This document shows, in pieces, positions 1-7,501 of a DNA stretch of 11,569 bases. Position 1 is the stretch's first letter; every line of letters starts with the position of its first letter. The notes under the pieces are model-generated. The model did not search any database, was not told the origin of the DNA, and saw nothing but the letters and a program-made list of their open reading frames with translations. This DNA is from an uncultured Oscillospiraceae bacterium (GTDB lineage Bacteria; Bacillota; Clostridia; Oscillospirales; Acutalibacteraceae), in contig CAJKXG010000017.1 in assembly GCA_905203795.1 (NCBI GenBank), positions 1-11,569 of the forward strand. The letters are read 5' to 3'. The position numbers and the translations under genes were made by a program.

Positions 1-297
1 CCCCGCCGTTGCGGCGACTGTCGCCGCCGCAGTGGCGGCAGTGGACGCGGCAGAAGCGGCGGTTGTTCCCACCGCTTGCAGCGGTACAGACGGTTGCTGC
101 TGCATGGGCTGGGACGGCTGCCGGTCCGGCGTCGGCTGCTGTGCCGATGCGCCGCAGGAAGCACAAAAGCGGGCGTCTGTCTCCATCGGCTTGCCGCAGG
201 AAACGCAAAAATAGGTGCTCGGCGTTTGTTTCGCGCCGCATACAGGACAGAAGGCTGCCGTTTGCGGCATATCGCAACCGCATTTTACACATTTCAT
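1..297 (-). CDS. Double zinc-ribbon protein, N-terminal part (runs off left edge)
   Basis: An open frame starts at ATG 297 and stays open to base 1, giving 99 residues with no stop, so the C-terminus lies outside the window. Two Cys4 zinc ribbons are visible: C3/C6 with C17/C20, and C31/C34 with C45/C48, each of the form CxxCG...CxxCG. They are followed by a Gln/Pro-rich linker (about 53-75) and then an Ala/Thr/Val-rich stretch (about 80-98). A GGGG-containing ribosome site (308-315) lies about 10 bases upstream. Double zinc-ribbon domains of this kind are common at the N-terminus of clostridial proteins that continue into a membrane or variable C-terminal domain, so the visible part does not define a function. 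The gene is divergent from greA. The Cys pattern leaves little doubt that it is coding; its role is unknown. Confidence 0.85.
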   Translation of the reverse strand, partial: MKCVKCGCDMPQTAAFCPVCGAKQTPSTYFCVSCGKPMETDARFCASCGASAQQPTPDRQPSQPMQQQPSVPLQAVGTTAASAASTAATAAATVAATAG

Positions 298-377
298 ACC
301 GTAATTACCCCTTTTCTATAACGCCCGAAAGGCGTGTTCCGATGCGATCCGCATATCTGAAGTTCAATCATATCATG

Positions 378-406
378 ATTGTAGCATTTCGGTTGCATAA
401 AAGCAA
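378..406 (-). promoter_or_regulatory. Candidate promoter for the zinc-ribbon gene
   Basis: On the minus strand TTGCTT (406-401) and TACAAT (383-378) are separated by 17 bases, and TGC immediately precedes the TACAAT, an extended -10. The -35 matches consensus at only 3 of 6 positions. The start codon at 297 would lie about 75 bases downstream of the transcription start, leaving a 5' leader that contains a small perfect inverted repeat, ACGCC/GGCGT at 321-335. Confidence 0.4.
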
Positions 407-444
407 GTCATTTCGGCAGTCTTTCCGCATGGCGGAAAATTCCG
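385..444. repeat. Cluster of TTTCCG-like repeats and small palindromes upstream of greA
   Basis: This divergent intergenic stretch holds a direct repeat CATTTCGG at 385-392 and 409-416 (24 bases apart). It also holds a perfect inverted repeat TTTCCGC-ATG-GCGGAAA at 422-438, overlapped by CGGAA-AA-TTCCG at 433-444. Further TTTCCG/CGGAAA copies lie in the greA promoter (471-476 and 510-515). Just to the left there is a perfect inverted repeat AATCAT-ATC-ATGATT at 366-380. Such arrangement is compatible with operator sites for one or more regulators; that is inference, and no known operator consensus was recognised. Confidence 0.4.
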
Positions 445-464
445 TGGTTTGCGGCATACGGGTA

Positions 465-494
465 TTGACATTTCCGTTTGCCGTTTGGTATAAT
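465..494 (+). promoter_or_regulatory. Sigma-A promoter of greA-lysS
   Basis: A perfect TTGACA (465-470) and a perfect TATAAT (489-494) are separated by 18 bases, and TGG directly precedes the -10, giving an extended -10 element (TGn). This is the strongest promoter visible in the window. Transcription would begin near base 501, leaving a leader of about 34 bases before the greA ATG at 535. Confidence 0.85.
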
Positions 495-515
495 ATAGTG
501 ATTCCCAAACGGAAA
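471..515. promoter_or_regulatory. Inverted repeat flanking the greA -10 box (candidate operator)
   Basis: The spacer between -35 and -10 contains two tandem copies of CCGTTTG (474-480 and 481-487). Downstream of the -10, CCAAACGG (505-512) is the exact complement of CCGTTTGG (481-488), and CAAACGGAAA (506-515) is the exact complement of TTTCCGTTTG (471-480). The dyad is centred just after the -10. Because the left arm lies upstream of the transcription start, the symmetry cannot be an RNA hairpin. Binding of a dimeric regulator to DNA is the simplest inference; the regulator is unknown. Confidence 0.5.
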
Positions 516-534
516 CGAAAGGGTGTTTGAAACA

Positions 535-1011
535 ATGGCAAAAGAAACCATCGTAACCAGCGAGGGCTTGCGCAAGCTGGAACTGGAACTGGAAGAATTA
601 AAATCCGTCAAACGTAAAGACGTCGCCGAAAAAATCAAAACGGCGCTGTCGTTTGGTGACTTGTCGGAAAACAGCGAATATGACGAGGCGAAAAACGAAC
701 AGGCCATGATCGAAGGCCGCATCGCCGAGCTGGAAGCTCAGCTCAAATATACGCGTGTGCTGGACGAGGCGGAACTGCGCAGCGGTGCGGTGCATGTCGG
801 TCTGGGCGTCGTCGTGCGCAACGAAGAGTCGGGCGAAGAGGAAAACTACCGTCTGGTCGGCTCGGTGGAATCCGATCCGCTGGCGGGGAAAATCTCCGAT
901 GAATCGCCGGTCGGCAAAGCGCTGATGGGGCATGTGGCGGGCGACACGGTGGAAGTGACGCTTCCGAACGGCAGCCTGCTGCATTACACGCTGCTGGAAA
1001 TTGTCAAGTAA
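535..1011 (+). CDS. greA: Transcription elongation factor GreA
   Basis: GreA binds in the secondary channel of RNA polymerase and stimulates cleavage of backtracked RNA, rescuing stalled elongation complexes in the cytoplasm. The product is 158 residues, the usual family length. Residues about 1-75 form the N-terminal coiled coil with the diagnostic GDLSENSEYDEAK segment; D42 and E45 are the acidic tip residues that position the catalytic metal. Residues about 80-158 form the FKBP-like C-terminal domain. The ATG at 535 is preferred over an in-frame GTG at 523. It gives the canonical MAKETIVTSEG beginning, and the AAAGGG ribosome site (518-523) sits upstream of it but would overlap the GTG. 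It is followed 15 bases later by lysS, with which it is probably cotranscribed. Confidence 0.97.
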   Translation: MAKETIVTSEGLRKLELELEELKSVKRKDVAEKIKTALSFGDLSENSEYDEAKNEQAMIEGRIAELEAQLKYTRVLDEAELRSGAVHVGLGVVVRNEESGEEENYRLVGSVESDPLAGKISDESPVGKALMGHVAGDTVEVTLPNGSLLHYTLLEIVK

Positions 1012-2532
<1,521 letters not shown>

Positions 2533-2550
2533 AGCACGATATAGCGATGA

Positions 2551-2584
2551 AAAAAGCACGATTCGTATCCGAATCGTGCTTTTT
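2551..2584. terminator. Bidirectional intrinsic terminator after lysS
   Basis: A perfect GCACGATTCG/CGAATCGTGC stem (2556-2565 and 2570-2579) with a TATC loop is flanked by A5 on the left and T5 on the right, which extends pairing to 15 base pairs. Read on plus it ends the greA-lysS transcript. Read on minus it has a run of six T, so it can also stop transcription arriving from the lipoprotein gene that ends at 2661. Confidence 0.92.
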
Positions 2585-2660
2585 CGATATCCGGTGTTGG
2601 AAAGTAAATGTCCGATAGGTGTATCCGCATAGGAAATAGAGGCGTGGCAAAAATCCCATG

Positions 2661-3233
2661 TTATCCGATGGTCACATACTCTGTTCCTTCGGTAAAGCTC
2701 TCGCTCGCCGTCTGCTCGATTTTGAGCGTCCCATCGGCTGTCAGCGCAAACACGGTGCTTTGACTGCTCCAATCGACCACCGTGATCTTGTCATCCGACA
2801 CCGTGTAGCTGAAGGTATCACCGCTTGGACCGGCCACCATATAGATCGGTTTGCCGTTGTATTCGAGCTTATACTCTCCGACGGTGGTATAATCGTAGGT
2901 TGCCCAATCGTAATCCACCGTCCCGTCGTCATGGAACAGCAGAGACCTGACGTCGATAAAGCCGTCGTTGAGATCCTCAAATGCATAGTACCCTGTTTCG
3001 CACTTCAGCTCGGCTTTCGCAGGTTCTTTTTCCCCCTCTGAGGCGGGATCGGACTGCTGGGACTCCTCATCCTTCGATGTGGGATCGGACTGCTGAGTGC
3101 CCTCGTCCTTCGATGCGGAATCTGACTGCTGAATGGTTGCGTCATCTTTCGGCTGATCCGTTTCATTTTCGCCGCACGCCGCCAAACTTAACAGCATAGC
3201 GACCGAAAACAGCATACAAATCCATTTTTTCAT
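2661..3233 (-). CDS. Repeat-linker lipoprotein of unknown function
   Basis: The 190-residue product has a lipoprotein signal peptide: KK at 2-3, a hydrophobic segment 4-17 and a lipobox LAAC ending at C20. It should therefore be exported and lipid-anchored on the outer face of the membrane. Residues 35-70 are three tandem 12-residue units beginning QQSD, encoded by a 36-base DNA repeat, and form an acidic, probably flexible stalk. The remaining part (about 75-190) is rich in Tyr, Asp, Thr and Gly with short alternating hydrophobic stretches, suggesting a beta-rich domain; I do not recognise its family. GGAGGA (3241-3246) lies 7 bases before the ATG. The gene is 113 bases downstream of the comEA-like gene and could be cotranscribed with it or have its own weak promoter; no clear promoter was seen in that gap. 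It converges on lysS. Confidence 0.88.
   Translation of the reverse strand: MKKWICMLFSVAMLLSLAACGENETDQPKDDATIQQSDSASKDEGTQQSDPTSKDEESQQSDPASEGEKEPAKAELKCETGYYAFEDLNDGFIDVRSLLFHDDGTVDYDWATYDYTTVGEYKLEYNGKPIYMVAGPSGDTFSYTVSDDKITVVDWSSQSTVFALTADGTLKIEQTASESFTEGTEYVTIG
3024..3131 (-). repeat. 36-base tandem repeat inside the lipoprotein gene, about three copies
   Basis: CTGCTG (complement of the Gln-Gln codons) recurs at 3054-3059, 3090-3095 and 3126-3131, an exact spacing of 36 bases. Each unit encodes QQSD followed by eight mostly Ser/Asp/Glu/Lys residues. The first two units in protein order are more alike than the third, in which the Lys-Asp-Glu part has diverged. Such an in-frame repeat can change copy number without breaking the gene. 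Confidence 0.85.
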
Positions 3234-3346
3234 TGCTTCATCCTCCGTTCATCTCAATATTCAAAAGTCCACCGCGAAACAAGTGCCCACGCACCTCTCA
3301 TTGCGAAGCCGAGAAAACATCAAGGCGCATTTCCCCGCCCGCATGC

Positions 3347-3733
3347 TCAACTGACACACAAATACGGTCGCCACGTTTCCAATTTCTTTTCGCCGATGCC
3401 GTCGATCAGCAGCAATTCCTCCACGCTGTCGAACCCATTATGCGAGGTGCGATATGCCAGAATCGACGCGGCGGTCTTTTCGCCCAACTGCGGCAACCGC
3501 ATCAGTTCCGCCGCCGTGGCGGTGTTGAGATTAATGCGAAGCGTTTCGGGCGCAGTACCGGTCGTAGCAGTCGCCCCGGTCGGCTCGTGATATACCACCC
3601 CGATCGGCGCGAATTCCGGCACGCTGCTCCACGCGGTCAGCGTCACCGCGACAAAGATACTCGCCGCGATCAGCCACATGATCGTCTCCCCGCTCAAACC
3701 GCTCCATGGCGGCAGGCGCTTTTCATCACGCAT
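3347..3733 (-). CDS. ComEA-like helix-hairpin-helix DNA-binding membrane protein (short form)
   Basis: The 128-residue product has a short charged N-terminus, a single membrane helix at about 18-36, a Thr/Ala-rich linker (37-64) and a C-terminal tandem helix-hairpin-helix domain (66-125). The domain begins INLNTATAAEL, with hairpins at the PQLGEKTA and DGIGEKK segments. This is the ComEA DNA-binding domain, which in competent Firmicutes sits outside the membrane and receives double-stranded DNA for uptake. Compared with Bacillus ComEA (about 205 residues) it lacks the extra domain between membrane helix and DNA-binding domain. The ATG at 3733 lies inside the end of the upstream SGNH gene, an 8-base overlap implying translational coupling. 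No comEC lies in the window, so a role in competence is inferred from the domain only; a DNA-binding or export function is possible. Confidence 0.88.
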   Translation of the reverse strand: MRDEKRLPPWSGLSGETIMWLIAASIFVAVTLTAWSSVPEFAPIGVVYHEPTGATATTGTAPETLRINLNTATAAELMRLPQLGEKTAASILAYRTSHNGFDSVEELLLIDGIGEKKLETWRPYLCVS

Positions 3734-4346
3734 GGGTGATCCACGGTTTCAGCGCGTCCGCGCACAACCGCGCGATCCAACGCGCACCGTTCTCGTTGGG
3801 ATGTACGCCGTCGTCCGAAAACCAGCGCGGTTCCTGTGTCCGACAGGCTTCTTTGAGCAGGTCGTCGGTCGGGATAAACACATCCGCCAGCTCCGCCGCC
3901 ACACGGCGGCAGGCGGCGACCTTCGGATCAAAATCCTCCCGCCACGACAGTTTATCGCCGTCCTGATGCAGCAGATACGGCGACAGCACCAAAATCTTCG
4001 CTTTGGTTTTCTCGCGCACCTGCGTCAGCATCCAGCGCACATTCTCCTCATACGCCGCCGCGCTGGTGAACCGATTCTGATCCATCGCGCGCCATGTGTC
4101 GTTGACGCCGATCATCAGCGACAGCACATCCGGCTGCCACTCCAGACAATCGGACTCCCAGCGTTCCCGCACTTCCCATGAACGGTCGCCGCTGCAACCG
4201 AGATCCAGAAATTCCATGTCTGCATCCGGCAGTTCCGCTTTCAGCAGCTCCGCCGTGAAATGCACGTACCCGTGCCCCAGATGATGCGGATCGCTGCGAT
4301 CGCGTCCCGCGTCGGTAATGCTGTCCCCCTGAAATAAAATGCGCAT
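3726..4346 (-). CDS. SGNH/GDSL-family hydrolase (probable acylesterase)
   Basis: The 206-residue product shows the SGNH blocks: block I GDSIT with nucleophile S9, block II glycine in the LGCSGDRS segment (G50/G53), block III GVND with N82, and block V DGVHPN with D179 and H182 completing the catalytic triad. Enzymes of this family remove acyl, often acetyl, groups from carbohydrates, lipids or other esters; the substrate cannot be read from the sequence. There is no signal peptide or membrane helix, so it should be cytoplasmic. AAAGGGG (4355-4361) lies 8 bases before the ATG. It starts 33 bases after the two-helix membrane protein gene and overlaps the comEA-like gene by 8 bases, so it belongs to the same transcription unit. 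Confidence 0.92.
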   Translation of the reverse strand: MRILFQGDSITDAGRDRSDPHHLGHGYVHFTAELLKAELPDADMEFLDLGCSGDRSWEVRERWESDCLEWQPDVLSLMIGVNDTWRAMDQNRFTSAAAYEENVRWMLTQVREKTKAKILVLSPYLLHQDGDKLSWREDFDPKVAACRRVAAELADVFIPTDDLLKEACRTQEPRWFSDDGVHPNENGARWIARLCADALKPWITHA

Positions 4347-4379
4347 GACAAATGCCCCTTTCCCCTATTGAATTTCACT

Positions 4380-5015
4380 TTACGGCACTTGAAACCACTT
4401 GCCGTTTTTGATGGTCGGCATCTTGATAACCTTTTGCTGTTGTTCGCTCGCCTCGCCAAACCAGTCGTACTTCCAGCCGTCCTCCGTGTTCACCATACGC
4501 ACGGCATAATAGTGATGCTCGCCGCCGATATCCAGCAGATACATCGTATAAATGGGATTTTCCTGATCCAGCGCCGGTACTTGGTCAAACCCCTCGACAT
4601 CCACCCAATACTTCGGAATGCAGCGGTCGCTCACCTGAAACCGTGTGCTCTCCGCCACATTGACCTGATCCGACAACACCGTCGCATCAAAAGCCGCCAA
4701 CCCCGCTTCGGTGGCGTGTTCCTGCATGAACGCCCGCAGTTCTTCGGGCGACGCGCTTCCCACCACCATTTCCGCGTGCTTTTCCGCCAGCCGCTCGGTG
4801 GCAATCTCATACCGATTGTTCAGCGTGGCCTGATAGGCGGCCGACAAAAACGTGACGATCAGCGCGGACAGCAGCAGAATGACCACACCGCGTCCCCACT
4901 TGAACTTCGGCGGATCCGGCGGCTGCCGCACCCACACCTTTTTGATGTTGAACAGGATGAGCGGCACGACGGTCAGCACGCCCATCGCGATATATACTCC
5001 CAATGCCGTTTTCAT
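4380..5015 (-). CDS. Two-helix membrane protein of unknown function with large outer domain
   Basis: I do not recognise the family of this 211-residue product. It has hydrophobic helices at about 5-23 and 44-62, joined by a basic, Pro-rich loop (NIKKVWVRQPPDPPKFKWG), which by the positive-inside rule should be cytoplasmic. That places residues 63-211 outside the membrane. This part begins with a charged, probably helical region (about 65-110) and ends in a beta-rich section with repeated aromatic residues around 155-190, somewhat like the NTF2-like domains of some exported clostridial proteins; that comparison is weak. An AAGGAGGGG site (5022-5030) precedes the ATG. The gene follows glnQ by only 15 bases, so it is very likely cotranscribed with the transporter. 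Whether it acts with the transporter is not known. Confidence 0.88.
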   Translation of the reverse strand: MKTALGVYIAMGVLTVVPLILFNIKKVWVRQPPDPPKFKWGRGVVILLLSALIVTFLSAAYQATLNNRYEIATERLAEKHAEMVVGSASPEELRAFMQEHATEAGLAAFDATVLSDQVNVAESTRFQVSDRCIPKYWVDVEGFDQVPALDQENPIYTMYLLDIGGEHHYYAVRMVNTEDGWKYDWFGEASEQQQKVIKMPTIKNGKWFQVP

Positions 5016-5030
5016 GTGCAGCCCCTCCTT

Positions 5031-5753
5031 TTACAAAACCTTTGACAGGAATTCGCGCGTGCGGGCGTGTTCAGGCTGACCGAACACCTTCTCCGGCGCG
5101 CCTTCCTCCGTGATCACGCCGCCGTCGATAAACAGCACGCGGTCGCACACCTCACGGGCAAAGCCCATTTCATGGGTCACGACCACCATGGTCGTGTGAT
5201 TTTGCGCAAGCTGCTTCATCACTTCCAGCACCTCGCCCACCATTTCGGGGTCGAGCGCCGAGGTCGGCTCGTCAAACAGCAGCACATCGGGATCCATTGC
5301 CAGCGCGCGGGCGATCGCCACACGCTGTTTTTGTCCGCCGGACAGGCGGTTCGGGTATTCCTTCGCCTTCTCCGCCAGCCCCACGCGGGAGAGCAGCTCC
5401 ATGCCGTACTCCGCCGCCTCCTGTTTGGTGCGCTTTTTCAGCTTGACAGGCGCGAGCGTGAGGTTGTCCAGCACCGTCATATGCGGGAACAGGTTGAACT
5501 GCTGGAACACCATGCCCACCTTCTGGCGCAGGCGGTCGATCTGTTTCAGATTGTCCATCGCGGACACGCCCTCGATGAAGATGTCGCCCTTGGTGGGCAT
5601 TTCGAGCAGGTTGATACACCGCAAAAAGGTGGATTTGCCGCCGCCCGACGGACCGATCACGCACACACATTCGCCTTTGCCGATGTGCGCATTGATGCCT
5701 TTGAGCACTTCCAGCTCACCGAAATACTTATGCAGATTCTGAACATCAATCAC
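5031..5753 (-). CDS. glnQ: Polar amino-acid ABC transporter ATP-binding protein (GlnQ-like)
   Basis: This is the ATPase that powers the adjacent importer; it would sit on the inner face of the membrane bound to the permease. From the GTG at 5753 the product is 240 residues and begins [11 protein letters not shown] after the initiator, matching the start and length typical of GlnQ proteins. Walker A is GPSGGGKST with K40, the Q-loop is near 84-85, the signature LSGGQ is at 137-141, Walker B is LLFDE (D161, E162) and the H-loop histidine is H194. An in-frame ATG at 5780 would give nine extra residues, but the AAAGGAGG site (5764-5771) lies between it and the GTG, favouring the GTG. The start overlaps the permease stop by 8 bases. 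Amino-acid specificity within the polar family cannot be fixed from sequence. Confidence 0.95.
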   Translation of the reverse strand: MIDVQNLHKYFGELEVLKGINAHIGKGECVCVIGPSGGGKSTFLRCINLLEMPTKGDIFIEGVSAMDNLKQIDRLRQKVGMVFQQFNLFPHMTVLDNLTLAPVKLKKRTKQEAAEYGMELLSRVGLAEKAKEYPNRLSGGQKQRVAIARALAMDPDVLLFDEPTSALDPEMVGEVLEVMKQLAQNHTTMVVVTHEMGFAREVCDRVLFIDGGVITEEGAPEKVFGQPEHARTREFLSKVL

Positions 5754-6501
5754 CGCGACGCATCCTCCTTTCAATGGCATTCATGCCGGCGGCGAGCGTG
5801 GTCGTCATCAGGAAATAGATGAACGCCACACACAGCAGCGGCACCATATAGTCGTAGGCGACCGCGCCGATGGAGGTCGCGCCCTTGGTCAGATCGCGCA
5901 GACCGATATAACCCGCGATGGACGTCTCCTTCAGCAGCACGATAAACTCGTTGCCCAAAGCGGGCAGCACATTCTTGATCGCCTGCGGAATGACGACATA
6001 CCGCATGGTCGCGCCCTGCGACAAGCCCAGCGAACGGCTCGCCTCGGTCTGCCCTTTGTCCACCGCCATGATGCCGGCGCGGATGATCTCCGCCACATAC
6101 GCGCCGGAGTTGATGCCGAACGCCAGCGCCGCCATCTGGTAATCCTCCAGCGGGATGAAGCTGAGCAGACGACCGAAAACGACGAAATAGATCACGAGCA
6201 ATTGTACCACGGCGGGCGTGCCGCGCACCACTGCGATGTAGCCGTTGGCAAAGCCCACCAGCCAACCGCGCAGCGTGCTCCGAATGCGTCCTTCGCCGGG
6301 ACGATGAGCGTCTTGCAGCTTGACGATCGCCAGCAGCAAACCGATGATGATACCGATAATCGCGGCGATGATCGTCAGCTTGAGCGACATCCACAAGCCG
6401 TCGATCAGCATCTGATAGCGGTCATCCTTGATCAGCGATCGGAAGATCGCATCGGCAAACGAGGACGCCGCATTTTGAAACGCGTGCCATATGCTTTCCA
6501 A
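5746..6501 (-). CDS. glnP: Polar amino-acid ABC transporter permease (GlnP/HisMQ type)
   Basis: This is the membrane-spanning component of the importer. From the TTG at 6501 the product has 251 residues. Hydrophobic segments lie at roughly 39-61, 98-118, 122-142 and 216-240. The EAA loop that docks onto the ATPase is clear at about 153-173 ([20 protein letters not shown]), as is the RGTPAVVQL segment typical of the HisM/GlnP permease family. The start is inferred from GGGAGGG (6508-6514) placed 6 bases before the TTG. A longer in-frame start at 6537 lies inside the arm of a hairpin and is unlikely. The N-terminal part of about 35 residues before the first helix is longer than in some relatives. 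The gene is separated from the binding-protein gene by a terminator-like hairpin and overlaps the ATPase gene. Confidence 0.94.
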   Translation of the reverse strand: MESIWHAFQNAASSFADAIFRSLIKDDRYQMLIDGLWMSLKLTIIAAIIGIIIGLLLAIVKLQDAHRPGEGRIRSTLRGWLVGFANGYIAVVRGTPAVVQLLVIYFVVFGRLLSFIPLEDYQMAALAFGINSGAYVAEIIRAGIMAVDKGQTEASRSLGLSQGATMRYVVIPQAIKNVLPALGNEFIVLLKETSIAGYIGLRDLTKGATSIGAVAYDYMVPLLCVAFIYFLMTTTLAAGMNAIERRMRRGD

Positions 6502-6514
6502 GGGTATCCCTCCC

Positions 6515-6560
6515 AAAAAACACAGGGGTTGTAACAAACGCGCTTGTTACAACCCCCTGT
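6515..6560 (-). terminator. Intercistronic hairpin with T-tract between glnH and glnP
   Basis: On the minus strand a 16-base-pair stem (arms 6560-6544 and 6537-6522, one bulged C/G, six-base loop) is followed after one G by TTTTTT (6520-6515). This has the form of an intrinsic terminator placed 13 bases after the binding-protein stop. The glnP ribosome site begins directly after the T-tract. Partial termination here would leave much more glnH than glnPQ message, a common arrangement in binding-protein-dependent operons. Confidence 0.85.
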
Positions 6561-6572
6561 CGTTCGTTGTCC

Positions 6573-7388
6573 TTATTTGATGTACTTATCGACGATCTTC
6601 TGGAAGGTGCCGTCTTTCTTCATGGCGTCGATCGCGTCGTTGACCGCTTTGAGCAGCTCGCTGTTGCCCTTTTTCACAGCCACCGCGTAGCTCTCGTCTT
6701 CAAACTGCTTCTCGATCAGACGAAGCTCGCCGCTCTTTTCCTCGGCATACTGCTGCGCGGGGTTGTTGTCGATGATAACCAGATCAATCGAGCCGTTCAG
6801 CAGCGCTTCCACCGCCAGCGCACCGCTCGCATAGGTCAGGATGTTCTCCGCTTCGGTCAGTTCCTCAGCCTCAAAGCTGCCGGTCGTGCCCGCCTGTGCG
6901 CCGATCTTCATACCCTTATCTTTGATATCGTCCACCGACTGCACCGTGCTGTCCGCCTTGACGATAATCGTCTGGCACGCGGTATAATACCCGTCGGTGA
7001 AATCCATGGTTTCCTCACGGTCGGGCTTCACGGTAAAACCGGCGGCGATCAGATCGATCGAACCCGTGCTCAGTGCTTCGGGCAGAGACTCGAATTCCAT
7101 GTCGGAAATTTCCAGCTCCAGGTTCAGACGCTTGGCAACCTCCGCCATCATTTCCGCGTCCACACCGACAACTTCGCCGTTTTCGATCATTTCAAACGGC
7201 GGGAAGTAGGCGTTGGTGCCCATCACCAGTTTGCCGTCTTTGACGGTCTTGACGGTAGTTGTTTTGTCGCCGGACGTGTCGCTCGAATCGGGTGTGGACG
7301 AATCGGGTTTGCTGCCGCACGCACCGAGGCAGCACACCAGCATCGCCAGTGTCAGGCAGAGTGCCAATAATTTGACTGCTTTTTTCAT
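6573..7388 (-). CDS. glnH: Polar amino-acid ABC transporter substrate-binding lipoprotein (family 3)
   Basis: This lipoprotein captures the amino acid outside the membrane and delivers it to the permease. The 271-residue product has a signal peptide with a lipobox LGAC ending at C24, then a Ser/Asp/Thr-rich linker (25-45) and a family 3 solute-binding fold. Recognisable segments are GTNAYFPPFE (57-66), the ALSTGSIDLIAAGFT block (about 105-119), R124 where the family usually grips the ligand alpha-carboxylate, the GAQAGTTG loop (163-170) and D207 in the LVIIDNNPA segment, a likely amino-group ligand. GGAGGG (7395-7400) lies 6 bases before the ATG. It is the first gene of the transporter unit, with its own promoter. 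The gene symbol reflects family resemblance; glutamine specificity is not shown. Confidence 0.93.
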   Translation of the reverse strand: MKKAVKLLALCLTLAMLVCCLGACGSKPDSSTPDSSDTSGDKTTTVKTVKDGKLVMGTNAYFPPFEMIENGEVVGVDAEMMAEVAKRLNLELEISDMEFESLPEALSTGSIDLIAAGFTVKPDREETMDFTDGYYTACQTIIVKADSTVQSVDDIKDKGMKIGAQAGTTGSFEAEELTEAENILTYASGALAVEALLNGSIDLVIIDNNPAQQYAEEKSGELRLIEKQFEDESYAVAVKKGNSELLKAVNDAIDAMKKDGTFQKIVDKYIK

Positions 7389-7443
7389 ATGTAACCCTCC
7401 ATCAACAGCAACGCCTCACAGCGCCGCCGAATATATATGCATT

Positions 7444-7472
7444 ATTATACATGCTGGTATGCAAATAATCAA
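7444..7472 (-). promoter_or_regulatory. Promoter of the amino-acid transporter operon
   Basis: On the minus strand TTGATT (7472-7467) and a perfect TATAAT (7449-7444) are separated by 17 bases. It lies in the 113-base gap between rubrerythrin and glnH, about 50 bases upstream of the glnH start codon. No operator was recognised beside it. Confidence 0.75.
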
Positions 7473-7501
7473 GGGGTTTTTCACCGAAATCGACGAAAAA
7501 A

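Noticed and set aside
9..530. Plus-strand frame of 173 codons across the left edge and the greA promoter
   Set aside because: It overlaps the zinc-ribbon gene, whose Cys pattern is convincing, and reads through the greA promoter; Arg-rich shadow with no motif.
523..534. GTG at 523 as the greA start
   Set aside because: The ribosome site AAAGGG would overlap it, and the family start MAKE is at 535.
3234..3346. Promoter in the gap between the comEA-like and lipoprotein genes
   Set aside because: The best pair, TTGTTT and TATTGA at 17 bases, matches the -10 consensus at only three positions; too weak to list.
5067..7370. Several plus-strand frames opposite glnQ, glnP and glnH
   Set aside because: Each lies fully opposite a well-supported gene and has His/Arg-rich shadow composition.
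7485..7501. Possible terminator just after rubrerythrin
   Set aside because: Only a short A/T-rich TTTTTC/GAAAAA pairing with no T-tract after it; not enough to call.
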